Below are positions 39,218-52,438 of a stretch of 64,000 nt of DNA, one piece after another. Under the pieces are notes generated by a model that saw only the letters and a program-made list of their open reading frames with translations, was not told where the DNA came from and made no database searches. The stretch lies in contig CAUVYP010000244.1 in the NCBI GenBank assembly GCA_963556195.1, positions 1,612,001-1,676,000 of the forward strand, written 5' to 3'. The DNA is from Sepiola atlantica. Taxonomy: Eukaryota > Mollusca > Cephalopoda > Sepiida > Sepiolidae. Each line of letters begins with the position of its first letter. Position 1 is the first letter of the stretch. Made by a program: the position numbers and the translations under genes.

Positions 39218-40149
39218 TTAGCGCGTTTTAAAGTTGATATCGCTTTTGTTTATAACTTCCACATTTATTCGAATTGTGCAACGAAACTTTGCAGACAGTC
39301 TCGAATAGGCCTTTTTTCTACTGAAGTACCAAGTTTCAGAAGTGCAGCTCTTGTACTGCCGGAGATATGTCGATACAAACTGAATACGCAAAACATCAAC
39401 AAAATTTAGCGCGTTTTAAAGTTGATATCGCTTTTGTTTATAACTTCCACATTTATTCGAATTGTGCAACGAAACTTTGCAGACAGTCTGGAATCGGCCT
39501 TTTCTACTGAAGTACCAAGTCTCAGAAGTGCAGCTCTTGTACTGCCGGAGATATGTCGATACAAACTGAATACGCAAAACATCAACAAAATTTAGCGCGT
39601 TTTAAAGTTGATATCGCTTTTGTTTATAACTTCCACATTTATTCGAATTGTGCAACGAAACTTTGCAGACAGTCGCGGAGACACATGTTCTACTGCAGTA
39701 CCAAGTTTCAGAAGTGCAGCTCTTGTACTGCCGGAGATATGTCGATACAAACTGAATACGCAAAACATCAACAAAATTTAGCGCGTTTTAAAGTTGATAT
39801 CGCTTTTGTTTATAACTTCCACATTTATTCGAATTGTGCAACGAAACTTTGCAGACAGTCTCGAATAGGCTTTTTCTACTAGGATACCAAGTTTCAGAAG
39901 TGCAGCTCTTGTACTGCCGGAGATATGTCGATACAAACTGAATACACAAAACATCAACAAAATTTAGCGCGTTTTAAAGTTGATATCGCTTTTGTTTATA
40001 ACTTCCACATTTATTCGAATTGTGCAACGAAACTTTGCAGACAGTCTCGAATAGGCCTTTTCTACTGAAGTACCAAGTTTCAGAAGTGCAGCTCTTGTAC
40101 TGCCGGAGATATGTCGATACAAACTGAATACGCAAAACTCTAACAAAAT
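39218..40149 (+). repeat. Five-monomer HOR (932 bp), copy 2, with F-C-H cassette 4
   Basis: F recombinant with canonical 5' half (39218), C (39406), H (39592), D' with ggctttttctac and ending tacacaaaac (39778), A ending aactctaac (39964). The first unit is explained if the exchange joined the 5' part of a non-F unit to the 3' part of an F unit. Confidence 0.8.
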
Positions 40150-40335
40150 TTAGCGCGTTTTAAAGTTGATATCGCTTTTGTTTATAACTTCCACATTTAT
40201 TCGAATTGTGCAACGAAACTTTGCAGACAGTCGCGGAGACACATGTTCTACTGAAGTACCAAGTTTCAGAAGTGCAGCTCTTGTACTGCCGGAGATATGT
40301 CGATACAAACTGAATACGCAAAAAATCAAAAAAAT

Positions 40336-40709
40336 TTAGCGTGTTTTAAAGTTGATATCGCTTTTGTTTATATCTTCCACATTAATTCGAATTGTGCAAC
40401 GAAACTTTGCAGACAGTCTCGAATAGGCCTTTTTTCTACTGAAGTACCAAGTTTCAGAAGTGCAGCTCTTGTACTGCCGGAGATATGTCGATACAAACTG
40501 AATACGCAAAACATCAACAAAATTTAGCGCGTTTTAAAGTTGATATCGCTTTTGTTTATAACTTCCACATTTATTCGAATTGTGCAACGAAACTTTGCAG
40601 ACAGTCTGGAATCGGCCTTTTCTACTGAAGTACCAAGTCTCAGAAGTGCAGCTCTTGTACTGCCGGAGATATGTCGATACAAACTGAATACGCAAAACAT
40701 CAACAAAAT
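40336..40709 (+). repeat. F-C pair without H (374 bp)
   Basis: F (40336) and C (40524) are followed by a Bg unit with cagcag and cttatactg (40710) rather than H. This is one of the few right-domain F-C pairs lacking an H follower. Confidence 0.8.
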
Positions 40710-41453
40710 TTAGCGCGTTTTAAAGTTGATATCGCTTTTGTTTATAACTTCCACATTTATTCGAATTGTGCAACGAAACTTTGCAGACAGTCGCGGAGAC
40801 ACATGTTCTACTGAAGTACCAAGTTTCAGCAGTGCAGCTCTTATACTGCCGGAGATATGTCGATACAAACTGAATACGCAAAACATCAACAAAATTTAGC
40901 GCGTTTTAAAGTTGATATCGCTTTTGTTTATAACTTCCACATTTATTCGAATTGTGCAACGAAACTTTGCAGACAGTCGCGGAGACAGATTTTCTACTGA
41001 AGTACCAAGTTGCAGAAGTGCAGCTCTTGTAATACCGGAGATATATCGATACAAACTGAATACGCAAAACGCTAACAAAATTTAGCGCGTTTTAAAGTTG
41101 ATATCGCTTTTGTTTATAACTTCCACATTTATTCGAATTGTGCAACAAAACTTTGCAGACAGTCGCGGAGACATATTTTCTACTTAAGTACCAAGTTTCA
41201 GAAGTGCAGCTCTTGTACTGCCGGAGATATGTCGATACAAACTGAATACGCAAAACATCAACAAAATTTAGCGCGTTTTATAGTTGATATCGCTTTTGTT
41301 TATAACTTCCACATTTATTCGAATTGTGCAACGAAACTTTGCAGACAGTCTCGAATAGGCCTTTTCTACTGAAGTACCAAGTTTCAGCAGTGCAGCTCTT
41401 GTACTGCAGGAGATATGTCGATACAAACTGAATACGCAAAACATCAACAAAAT

Positions 41454-42011
41454 TTAGCGCGTTTTAAAGTTGATATCGCTTTTGTTTATAACTTCCACAT
41501 TTATTCGAATTGTGCAACGAAACTTTGCAGACAGTCGCGGAGACACATGTTCTACTGAAGTACCAAGTTGCAGAAGTGCAGCTCTTGTAATACCGGAGAT
41601 ATATCGATACAAACTGAATACGCAAAACGCTAACAAAATTTAGCGCGTTTTAAAGTTGATATCGCTTTTGTTTATAACTTCCACATTTATTCGAATTGTG
41701 CAACAAAACTTTGCAGACAGTCGCGGAGACACATGTTCTACTTAAGTACCAAGTTTCAGAAGTGCAGCTCTTGTACTGCCGGAGATATGTCGATACAAAC
41801 TGAATACGCAAAACATCAACAAAATTTAGCGCGTTTTAAAGTTGATATCGCTTTTGTTTATAACTTCCACATTTATTCGAATTGTGCAACGAAACTTTGC
41901 AGAGAGTCTCGAATAGGCCTTTTCTACTGAAGTACCAAGGTTCAGAAGTGCAGCTCTTGTACTGCCGGAGATATGTCGATACAAACTGAATACGCAAGAC
42001 ATCAACAAAAT
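41454..42011 (+). repeat. Trimer with gcagagagtc marker, copy 1
   Basis: Bg with agttgcagaag and gtaataccgg ending gctaac (41454), G with caacaaaac (41640), A with gcagagagtctcg, ccaaggttcag and caagacatc (41826). The aataccgg variant also occurs in the Ba unit at 40896. Confidence 0.75.
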
Positions 42012-42383
42012 TTAGCGCGTTTTAAAGTTGATATCGCTTTTGTTTATAACTTCCACATTTATTCGAATTGTGCCACGAAACTTTGCAGACAGTCGCGGAG
42101 ACACATTTTCTACTGAAGTACCAAGTTTCAGAAGTGCAGCTCTTGTACTGCCGGAGATATATCGATACAAACTGAATACGCAAAACGCTAACAAAATTTA
42201 GATCGTTTTAAAGTTGATATCGCTTTTGTTTATAACTTCCACATTTATTCGAATTGTGCAACGAAACTTTGCAGACAGTCGCGGAGACACATTTTCTACT
42301 GAAGTACCAAGTTTCAGAAGTGCAGCTCTTGTACTGCCGGAGATATGTCGATACAAACTGAATACGCAAAACATCAACAAAAT

Positions 42384-42941
42384 TTAGCGCGTTTTAAAGA
42401 TGATATCGCTTTTGTTTATAACTTCCACATTTATTCGAATTGTGCAACGAAACTTTGCAGACAGTCGCGGAGACACATGTTCTACTGAAGTACCAAGTTT
42501 CAGAAGTGCAGCTCTTGTACTGCCGGAGATATATCGATACAAACTGAATACGCAAAACGCTAACAAAATTTAGCGCGTTTTAAAGTTGATATCGCTTTTG
42601 TTTATAACTTCCACATTTATTCGAATTGTGCAACAAAACTTTGCTGACAGTCGCGGAGACACATGTTCTACTTAAGTACCAAGTTTCAGAAGTGCAGCTC
42701 TTGTACTGCCGGAGATATGTCGATACAAACTGAATACGCAAAACATCAACAAAATTTAGCGCGTTTTAAAGTTGATATCGCTTTTGTTTATAACTTCCAC
42801 ATTTATTCGAATTGTGCAACGAAACTTTGCAGAGAGTCTCGAATAGGCCTTTTCTACTGAAGTACCAAGTTTCAGAAGTGCAGCTCTTGTACTGCCGGAG
42901 ATATGTCGATACAAACTGAATACGCAAGACATCAACAAAAT
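42384..42941 (+). repeat. Trimer with gcagagagtc marker, copy 2
   Basis: Matches 41454-42011 at 930 bp: Bg with aaagatgat and gagatatatcg ending gctaac (42384), G with caacaaaac and gctgacag (42570), A with gcagagagtctcg (42756). Confidence 0.75.
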
Positions 42942-44057
42942 TTAGCGCGTTTTAAAGTTGATATCGCTTTTGTTTATAACTTCCACATTTATTCGAATTG
43001 TGCCACGAAACTTTGCAGACAGTCGCGGAGACACATTTTCTACTGAAGTACCAAGTTTCAGAAGTGCAGCTCTTGTACTGCCGGAGATATGTCGATACAA
43101 ACTGAATACGCAAAACATCAACAAAATTTAGCGCGTTTTAAAGTTGATATCGCTTTTGTTTATAACTTCCACATTTATTCGAATTGTGCAACGAAACTTT
43201 GCAGACAGTCGCGGAGACACATTTTCTACTGAATTACTAAGTTTCAGAAGTGCAGCTCTTGTACTGCTGGAGATATGTCGATACAAACTGAATACGCAAA
43301 ACGCTAACAAAATTTAGCGCGTTTTAAAGTTGATATCGCTTTTGTTTATAACTTCCACATTTATTCGAATTGTGCAACGAAACTTTGCAGACAGTCTCGA
43401 ATAGGCCTTTTCTACTGAAGTACCAAGTTTCAGAAGTGCAGCTCTTGTACTGCCGGAGATATGTCGATACAAACTGAATACGCAAAACATCAACAAAATT
43501 TAGCGCGTTTTAAAGTTGATATCGCTTTTGTTTATAACTTCCACATTTATTCGAATTGTGCCACGAAACTTTGCAGACAGTCGCGGAGACACATGTTCTA
43601 CTGAAGTACCAAGTTTCAGAAGTGCAGCTCTTGTACTGCCGGAGATATATCGATACAAACTGAATACGCAAAACGCTAACAAAATTTAGCGCGTTTTAAA
43701 GTTGATATCGCTTTTGTTTATAACTTCCACATTTATTCGAATTGTGCAACGAAACTTTGCAGACAGTCGCGGAGACACATGTTCTACTTAAGTACCAAGT
43801 TTCAGAAGTGCAGCTCTTGTACTGCCGGAGATATGTCGATACAAACTGAATACGCAAAACATCAACAAAATTTAGCGCGTTTTAAAGTTGATATCGCTTT
43901 TGTTTATAACTTCCACATTTATTCGAATTGTGCAACGAAACTTTGCTGACAGTCGCGGAGACACATTTTCTACTGAAGTACCAAGTTTAAGAAGTGCAGC
44001 TCTTGTACTGCCGGAGATATGTCGATACAAACTGAATACGCAAAAAATCAAAAAAAT

Positions 44058-45922
44058 TTAGCGTGTTTTAAAGTTGATATCGCTTTTGTTTTTATCTTCC
44101 ACATTAATTCGAATTGTGCAACGAAACTTTGCAGACAGTCTCGAATAGGCCTTTTTTCTACTGAAGTACCAAGTTTCAGAAGTGCAGCTCTTGTACTGCC
44201 GGAGATATGTCGATACAAACTGAATACGCAAAACATCAACAAAATTTAGCGCGTTTTAAAGTTGATATCGCTTTTGTTTATAACTTCCACATTTATTCGA
44301 ATTGTGCAACGAAACTTTGCAGACAGTCTGGAATCGGCCTTTTCTACTGAAGTACCAAGTCTCAGAAGTGCAGCTCTTGTACTGCCGGAGATATGTCGAT
44401 ACAAACTGAATACGCAAAACATCAACAAAATTTAGCGCGTTTTAAAGTTGATATCGCTTTTGTTTATAACTTCCATATTTATTCGAATTGTGCAACGAAA
44501 CTTTGCAGACAGTCGCGGAGATACATGTTCTACTGCAGTACCAAGTTTCAGAAGTGCAGCTCTTGTACTGCCGGAGATATGTCGATACAAACTGAATACG
44601 CAAAACATCAACAAAATTTAGCGCGTTTTAAAGTTGATATCGCTTTTGTTTATAACTTCCACATTTATTCGAATTGTGCAACGAAACTTTGCAGACAGTC
44701 TCGAATATTCCTTTTCTACTGAAGTACCAAGTTTCAGAAGTGCAGCTCTCGTACTGCCGGAGATATTTCGATACAAACTGAATACGCAAAACATCAACAA
44801 AATTTAGCGCGTTTTAAAGTTGATATCGCTTTTGTTTATAACTTCCACATTTATTCGAATTGTGCCACGAAACTTTGCAGACAGTCGCGGAGACACATGT
44901 TCTACTGAGGTACCAAGTTTCAGAAGTGCAGCTCTTGTACTGCCGGAGATATATCGATACAAACTGAATACGCAAAACGCTAACAAAATTTAGCGCGTTT
45001 TAAAGTTGATATCGCTTTTGTTTATAACTTCCACATTTATCTGAATTGTGCAACGAAACTTTGCAGACAGTCGCGGAGACACATGTTCTACTTAAGTACC
45101 ATGTTTCAGAAGTGCAGCTCTTGTACTGCCGGAGATATGTCGATACAAACTGATGACGCAAAACATCAACAAAATTTAGCGCGTTGTAAAGTTGATATCG
45201 CTTTTGTTTATAACTTCCACATTTATTCGAATTGTGCAACGAAACTTTGCAGACAGTCGCGGAGACACATGTTCTACTGAAGTACCAAGTTTCAGAAGTG
45301 CAGCTCTTGTACTGCCGGAGATATGTCGATACAAACTGAATACGCAAAAAATCAAAAAAAAATTAGCGTGTTTTAAAGTTGATATCGCTTTTGTTTATAT
45401 CTTCCACATTAATTCGAATTGTGCAACGAAACTTTGCAGACAGTCTCGAATAGGCCTTTTTTCTACTAAAGTACCAAGTTTCAGAAGTGCAGCTCTTGTA
45501 CTGCCGGAGATATGTCGATACAAACTGAATACGCAAAACATCAACAAAATTTAGCGCGTTTTAAAGTTGATATCGCTTTTGTTTATAACTTCCACATTTA
45601 TTCGAATTGTGCAACGAAACTTTGCAGACAGTCTCGAATAGGCCTTTTCTACTGAAGTACCAAGTCTCAGAAGTGCAGCTCTTGTACTGCCGGAGATATG
45701 TCGATACAAACTGAATACGCAAAACATCAACAAAATTTAGCGCGTTTTAAAGTTGATATCGCTTTTGTTTATAACTTCCACATTTATTCGAATTGTGCAA
45801 CGAAACTTTGCAGACAGTCGCGGAGACACATGTTCTACTGCAGTACCAAGTTTCAGAAGTGCAGCTCTTGTACTGCCGGAGATATGTCGATACAAACTGA
45901 ATACGCAAAACATCAACAAAAT
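44058..45922 (+). repeat. Ten-monomer block (1865 bp) holding F-C-H cassettes 5 and 6, copy 1
   Basis: Order: F with tttttatc (44058), C (44246), H with gagatacatg (44432), A (44618), Bg with ctgaggtacc (44804), unit with tttatctgaattg and accatgtttc (44990), Bg-type 187-bp unit (45176), F (45363), A with agtctcag (45551), H (45737). The rare tttatctgaattg and ccatgtttc markers recur at 51321 and 62115. Confidence 0.82.
45176..45362 (+). repeat. 187-bp monomer with A-run expansion
   Basis: The unit end reads atc followed by nine A and then ttag, where related units have seven A and three T. Net gain is one base, which accounts for the offset change from 6331 to 6330 bp against the copy at 50389. 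Confidence 0.8.
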
Positions 45923-48342
45923 TTAGCGCGTTTTAAAGTTGATATCGCTTTTGTTTATAACTTCCACATCTATTCGAATTGTGCCACGAAACTTTGCAGA
46001 CAGTCTCGAATAGGCCTTTTCTACTAGGATACCAAGTTTCAGAAGTGCAGCTCTTGTACTGCCGGAGATATGTCGATACAAACTGAATACGCAAAACGAC
46101 AACAAAATTTAGCGCGTTTTAAAGTTGATATCGCTTTTGTTTATAACTTCCACATTTATTCGAATTGTGCAACGAAACTTTGCAGACAGTCTCGAATAGG
46201 CCTTTTCTACTGAAGTACGAAGTTTCAGAAGTGCAGCTCTTGTACTGCCGGAGATATGTCGATACAAACTGAATACGCAAAACATCAACAAAATTTAGCG
46301 CGTTTTAAAGTTGATATCGCTTTTGTTTATAACTTCCACATTTATTCGAATTGTGATACGAAACTTTGCAGACAGTCGCGGAGACACATTTTCTACTGAA
46401 GTACGAAGTTTCAGAAGTGCAGCTCTTATACTGCCGGAGATATGTCGATACAAACTGAATACGCAAAACATCAACAAAATTTAGCGCGTTTTAAAGTTGA
46501 TATCGCTTTTGTTTATAACTTCCACATTTATTCGAATTGTGCAACGAAACTTTGCAGACAGTCGCGGAGACAGATTTTCTACTGAAGTACAAAGTTTCAG
46601 AAGTGCAGCTCTTGTACTGCCAGAGATATATCGATACAAACTGAATACGCAAAACATCAACAAAATTTAGCGCGTTTTAAAGTTGATATCGCTTTTGTTT
46701 ATAACTTCCACATTTATTCGAATTGTGCAACAAAACTTTGCAGACAGTCGCGGAGACACATTTTCTACTTAAGTACCAAGTTTCAGAAGTGCAGCTCTTG
46801 TACTGCCGAAGATATGTCGATACAAACTGAATACGCAAAACATTAACAAAATTTAGCGCGTTTTAAAGTTGATATCGCTTTTGTTTATAACTTCCACATT
46901 TATTCGAATTGTGCAACGAAACTTTGCAGACAGTCTCGAATAGGCCTTTTCTACTGAAGTACCAAGGTTCAGAAGTGCAGCTCTTGTACTGCCGGAGATA
47001 TGTCGATACAAACTGAATACGCAAGACATCAACAAAATTTAGCGCGTTTTAAAGTTGATATCGCTTTTGTTTATAACTTCCACATTTATTCGAATTGTGC
47101 CACGAAACTTTGCAGACAGTCTCGAATAGGCCTTTTCTACTGAAGTACCAAGTTTCAGAAGTGCAGCTCTTGTACTGCCGGAGATATGTCGATACAAACT
47201 GAATACGCAAAACATCAACAAAATTTAGCGCGTTTTAAAGTTGATATCGCTTTTGTTTATAACTTCCACATTTATTCGAATTGTGCCACGAAACTTTGCA
47301 GACAGTCGCGGAGACACATGTTCTACTGAAGTACCAAGTTTCAGAAGTGCAGCTCTTGTACTGCCGGAGATATATCGATACAAACTGAATACGCAAAACG
47401 CTAACAAAATTTCGCTCGTTTTAAAGTTGATATCGCTTTTGTTTATAACTTCCACATTTATTCGAATTGTGCAACAAAACTTTGCAGACAGTCGCGGAGA
47501 CACATGTTCTACTTAAGTACCAAGTTTCAGAAGTGCAGCTCTTGTACTGCCGGAGATATGTCGATACAAACTGAATACGCAAAACATCAACAAAATTTAG
47601 CGCGTTTTAAAGTTGATATCGCTTTTGTTTATAACTTCTACATTTATTCGAATTGTGCAACGAAACTTTGCTGACAGTCGCGGAGACACATTTTCTACTG
47701 AAGTACCAAGTTTCAGAAGTGCAGCTCTTGTACTGCCGGAGATATGTCGATACAAACTGAATACGCAAAAAATCAAAAAAATTTAGCGTGTTTTAAAGTT
47801 GATATCGCTTTTGTTTATATCTTCCACATTAATTCGAATTGTGCAACGAAACTTTGCAGACAGTCTCGAATAGGCCTTTTTTCTACTGAAGTACCAAGTT
47901 TCAGAAGTGCAGCTCTTGTACTGCCGGAGATATGTCGATACAAACTGAATACGCAAAACATCAACAAAATTTAGCGCGTTTTAAAGTTGATATCGCTTTT
48001 GTTTATAACTTCCACATTTATTCGAATTGTGCAACGAAACTTTGCAGACAGTCTGGAATCGGCCTTTTCTACTGAAGTACCAAGTCTCAGAAGTGCAGCT
48101 CTTGTACTGCCGGAGATATGTCGATACAAACTGAATACGCAAAACATCAACAAAATTTAGCGCGTTTTAAAGTTGATATCGCTTTTGTTTATAACTTCCA
48201 CATTTATTCGAATTGTGCAACGAAACTTTGCAGACAGTCGCGGAGACACATTTTCTACTGCAGTACCAAGTTTCAGAAGTGCAGCTCTTGTACTGCCGGA
48301 GATATGTCGATACAAACTGAATACGCAAAACATCAACAAAAT
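45737..48342 (+). repeat. Fourteen-monomer HOR (2606 bp), copy 1
   Basis: Order: H (45737), D' ending aacgacaac (45923), A gtacgaag (46109), Bt gtgatacg (46295), Ba gtacaaag (46481), G caacaaaac (46667), A ccaaggttcag (46853), A gtgccacg (47039), Bg gctaac (47225), unit starting ttcgctcg (47411), unit with cttctac and gctgacag (47597), F (47783), C (47971), H (48157). Every marker recurs 2606 bp later. The last three units form F-C-H cassette 7 (47783-48342). Confidence 0.92.
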
Positions 48343-50948
48343 TTAGCGCGTTTTAAAGTTGATATCGCTTTTGTTTATAACTTCCACATTTATTCGAATT
48401 GTGCAACGAAACTTTGCAGACAGTCGCGGAGACACATGTTCTACTGCAGTACCAAGTTTCAGAAGTGCAGCTCTTGTACTGTTGGAGATATGTCGATACA
48501 AACTGAATACGCAAAACATCAACAAAATTTAGCGCGTTTTAAAGTTGATATCGCTTTTGTTTATAACTTCCACATCTATTCGAATTGTGCCACGAAACTT
48601 TGCAGACAGTCTCGAATAGGCCTTTTCTACTAGGATACCAAGTTTCAGAAGTGCAGCTCTTGTACTGCCGGAGATATGTCGATACAAACTGAATACGCAA
48701 AACGACAACAAAATTTAGCGCGTTTTAAAGTTGATATCGCTTTTGTTTATAACTTCCACATTTATTCGAATTGTGCAACGAAACTTTGCAGACAGTCTCG
48801 AATAGGCCTTTTCTACTGAAGTACGAAGTTTCAGAAGTGCAGCTCTTGTACTGCCGGAGATATGTCGATACAAACTGAATACGCAAAACATCAACAAAAT
48901 TTAGCGCGTTTTAAAGTTGATATCGCTTTTGTTTATAACTTCCACATTTATTCGAATTGTGATACGAAACTTTGCAGACAGTCGCGGAGACACATTTTCT
49001 ACTGAAGTACGAAGTTTCAGAAGTGCAGCTCTTATACTGCCGGAGATATGTCGATACAAACTGAATACGCAAAACATCAACAAAATTTAGCGCGTTTTAA
49101 AGTTGATATCGCTTTTGTTTATAACTTCCACATTTATTCGAATTGTGCAACGAAACTTTGCAGACAGTCGCGGAGACAGATTTTCTACTGAAGTACAAAG
49201 TTTCAGAAGTGCAGCTCTTGTACTGCCAGAGATATATCGATACAAACTGAATACGCAAAACATCAACAAAATTTAGCGCGTTTTAAAGTTGATATCGCTT
49301 TTGTTTATAACTTCCACATTTATTCGAATTGTGCAACAAAACTTTGCAGACAGTCGCGGAGACACATTTTCTACTTAAGTACCAAGTTTCAGAAGTGCAG
49401 CTCTTGTACTGCCGGAGATATGTCGATACAAACTGAATACGCAAAACATTAACAAAATTTAGCGCGTTTTAAAGTTGATATCGCTTTTGTTTATAACTTC
49501 CACATTTATTCGAATTGTGCAACGAAACTTTGCAGACAGTCTCGAATAGGCCTTTTCTACTGAAGTACCAAGGTTCAGAAGTGCAGCTCTTGTACTGCCG
49601 GAGATATGTCGATACAAACTGAATACGCAAGACATCAACAAAATTTAGCGCGTTTTAAAGTTGATATCGCTTTTGTTTATAACTTCCACATTTATTCGAA
49701 TTGTGCCACGAAACTTTGCAGACAGTCTCGAATAGGCCTTTTCTACTGAAGTACCAAGTTTCAGAAGTGCAGCTCTTGTACTGCCGGAGATATGTCGATA
49801 CAAACTGAATACGCAAAACATCAACAAAATTTAGCGCGTTTTAAAGTTGATATCGCTTTTGTTTATAACTTCCACATTTATTCGAATTGTGCCACGAAAC
49901 TTTGCAGACAGTCGCGGAGACACATTTTCTACTGAAGTACCAAGTTTCAGAAGTGCAGCTCTTGTACTGCCGGAGATATATCGATACAAACTGAATACGC
50001 AAAACGCTAACAAAATTTCGCTCGTTTTAAAGTTGATATCGCTTTTGTTTATAACTTCCACATTTATTCGAATTGTGCAACAAAACTTTGCAGACAGTCG
50101 CGGAGACACATGTTCTACTTAAGTACCAAGTTTCAGAAGTGCAGCTCTTGTACTGCCGGAGATATGTCGATACAAACTGAATACGCAAAACATCAACAAA
50201 ATTTAGCGCGTTTTAAAGTTGATATCGCTTTTGTTTATAACTTCTACATTTATTCGAATTGTGCAACGAAACTTTGCTGACAGTCGCGGAGACACATTTT
50301 CTACTGTAGTACCAAGTTTCAGAAGTGCAGCTCTTGTACTGCCGGAGATATGTCGATACAAACTGAATACGCAAAAAATCAAAAAAATTTAGCGTGTTTT
50401 AAAGTTGATATCGCTTTTGTTTATATCTTCCACATTAATTCGAATTGTGCAACGAAACTTTGCAGACAGTCTCGAATAGGCCTTTTTTCTACTGAAGTAC
50501 CAAGTTTCAGAAGTGCAGCTCTTGTACTGCCGGAGATATGTCGATACAAACTGAATACGCAAAACATCAACAAAATTTAGCGCGTTTTAAAGTTGATATC
50601 GCTTTTGTTTATAACTTCCACATTTATTCGAATTGTGCAACGAAACTTTGCAGACAGTCTGGAATCGGCCTTTTCTACTGAAGTACCAAGTCTCAGAAGT
50701 GCAGCTCTTGTACTGCCGGAGATATGTCGATACAAACTGAATACGCAAAACATCAACAAAATTTAGCGCGTTTTAAAGTTGATATCGCTTTTGTTTATAA
50801 CTTCCACATTTATTCGAATTGTGCAACGAGACTTTGCAGACAGTCGCGGAGACACATTTTCTACTGCAGTACCAAGTTTCAGAAGTGCAGCTCTTGTACT
50901 GCCGGAGATATGTCGATACAAACTGAATACGCAAAACATCAACAAAAT
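48343..50948 (+). repeat. Fourteen-monomer HOR (2606 bp), copy 2
   Basis: Directly abuts copy 1. Differences I spotted: actgttggag at about 48480 (copy 1 has actgccggag), ccggagatatg at about 49411 (copy 1 has ccgaag), cattttc instead of catgttc at about 49923, actgtagtacc at about 50305, and acgagactttg at about 50827. That is about six bases in 2606, roughly 99.8%. It ends with F-C-H cassette 8 (50389-50948). Confidence 0.92.
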
Positions 50949-52252
50949 TTAGCGCGTTTTAAAGTTGATATCGCTTTTGTTTATAACTTCCACATTTATT
51001 CGAATTGTGCAACGAAACTTTGCAGACAGTCTCGAATAGGCCTTTTCTACTGAAGTACCAAGTTTCAGAAGTGCAGCTCTTGTACTGCCGGAGATATGTC
51101 GATATAAACTGAATACGCAAAACATCAACAAAATTTAGCGCGTTTTAAAGTTGATATCGCTTTTGTTTATAACTTCCACATTTATTCGAATTGTGCCACG
51201 AAACTTTGCAGACAGTCGCGGAGACACATGTTCTACTGAGGTACCAAGTTTCAGAAGTGCAGCTCTTGTACTGCCGGAGATATATCGATACAAACTGAAT
51301 ACGCAAAACGCTAACAAAATTTAGCGCGTTTTAAAGTTGATATCGCTTTTGTTTATAACTTCCACATTTATCTGAATTGTGCAACGAAACTTTGCAGACA
51401 GTCGCGGAGACACATGTTCTACTTAAGTCCCATGTTTCAGAAGTGCAGCTCTTGTACTGCCGGAGATATGTCGATACAAACTGAATACGCAAAACATCAA
51501 CAAAATTTAGCGCGTTTTAAAGTTGATATCGCTTTTGTTTATAACTTCCACATTTATTCGAATTGTGCAACGAAACTTTGCAGACAGTCGCGGAGACACA
51601 TGTTCTAATGAAGTACCAAGTTTCAGAAGTGCAGCTCTTGTACTGCCGGAGATATGTCGATACAAACTGAATACGCAAAAAATCAAAAAAATTTAGCGTG
51701 TTTTAAAGTTGATATCGCTTTTGTTTATATCTTCCACATTAATTCGAATTGTGCAACGAAACTTTGCAGACAGTCTCGAATAGGCCTTTTTTCTACTGAA
51801 GTACAAAGTTTCAGAAGTGCAGCTCTTGTACTGCCGGAGATATGTCGATACAAACTGAATACGCAAAACATCAACAAAATTTAGCGCGTTTTAAAGTTGA
51901 TATCGCTTTTGTTTATAACTTCCACATTTATTCGAATTGTGCAACGAAACTTTGCAGACAGTCTCGAATAGGCCTTTTCTACTGAAGTACCAAGTCTCAG
52001 AAGTGCAGCTCTTGTACTGCCGGAGATATGTCGATACAAACTGAATACGCAAAACATCAACAAAATTTAGCGCGTTTTAAAGTTGATATCGCTTTTGTTT
52101 ATAACTTCCACATTTATTCGAATTGTGCAACGAAACTTTGCAGACAGTCGCGGAGACACATGTTCTACTGCAGTACCAAGTTTCAGAAGTGCAGCTCTGG
52201 TACTGCCGGAGATATGTCGATAGAAACTGAATACGCAAAACATCAACAAAAT
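50389..52252 (+). repeat. Ten-monomer block (1864 bp) with F-C-H cassettes 8 and 9, copy 2
   Basis: Same order as 44058-45922: F, C, H, A, Bg ctgaggtacc (51135), tttatctgaattg/ccatgtttc unit (51321, here gtcccatg), Bg with ttctaatg (51507), F with gtacaaag (51693), A agtctcag (51881), H with ctctggtactg (52067). Its first three units are also the end of the fourteen-monomer HOR, so the duplications overlap. Confidence 0.82.
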
Positions 52253-52438
52253 TTAGCGCCTTTTTAAGTTGATATCGCTTTTGTTTATAACTTCCACATT
52301 TATTCGAATTGTGCCACGAAACTTTGCAGACAGTCGCGGAGACACATTTTTCACTGAAGTACCAAGTTTCAGAAGTGCAGCTCTTGTACTGCCGGAGATA
52401 TGTCGATACAAACTGAATACGCAAAACATCAACAAAAT

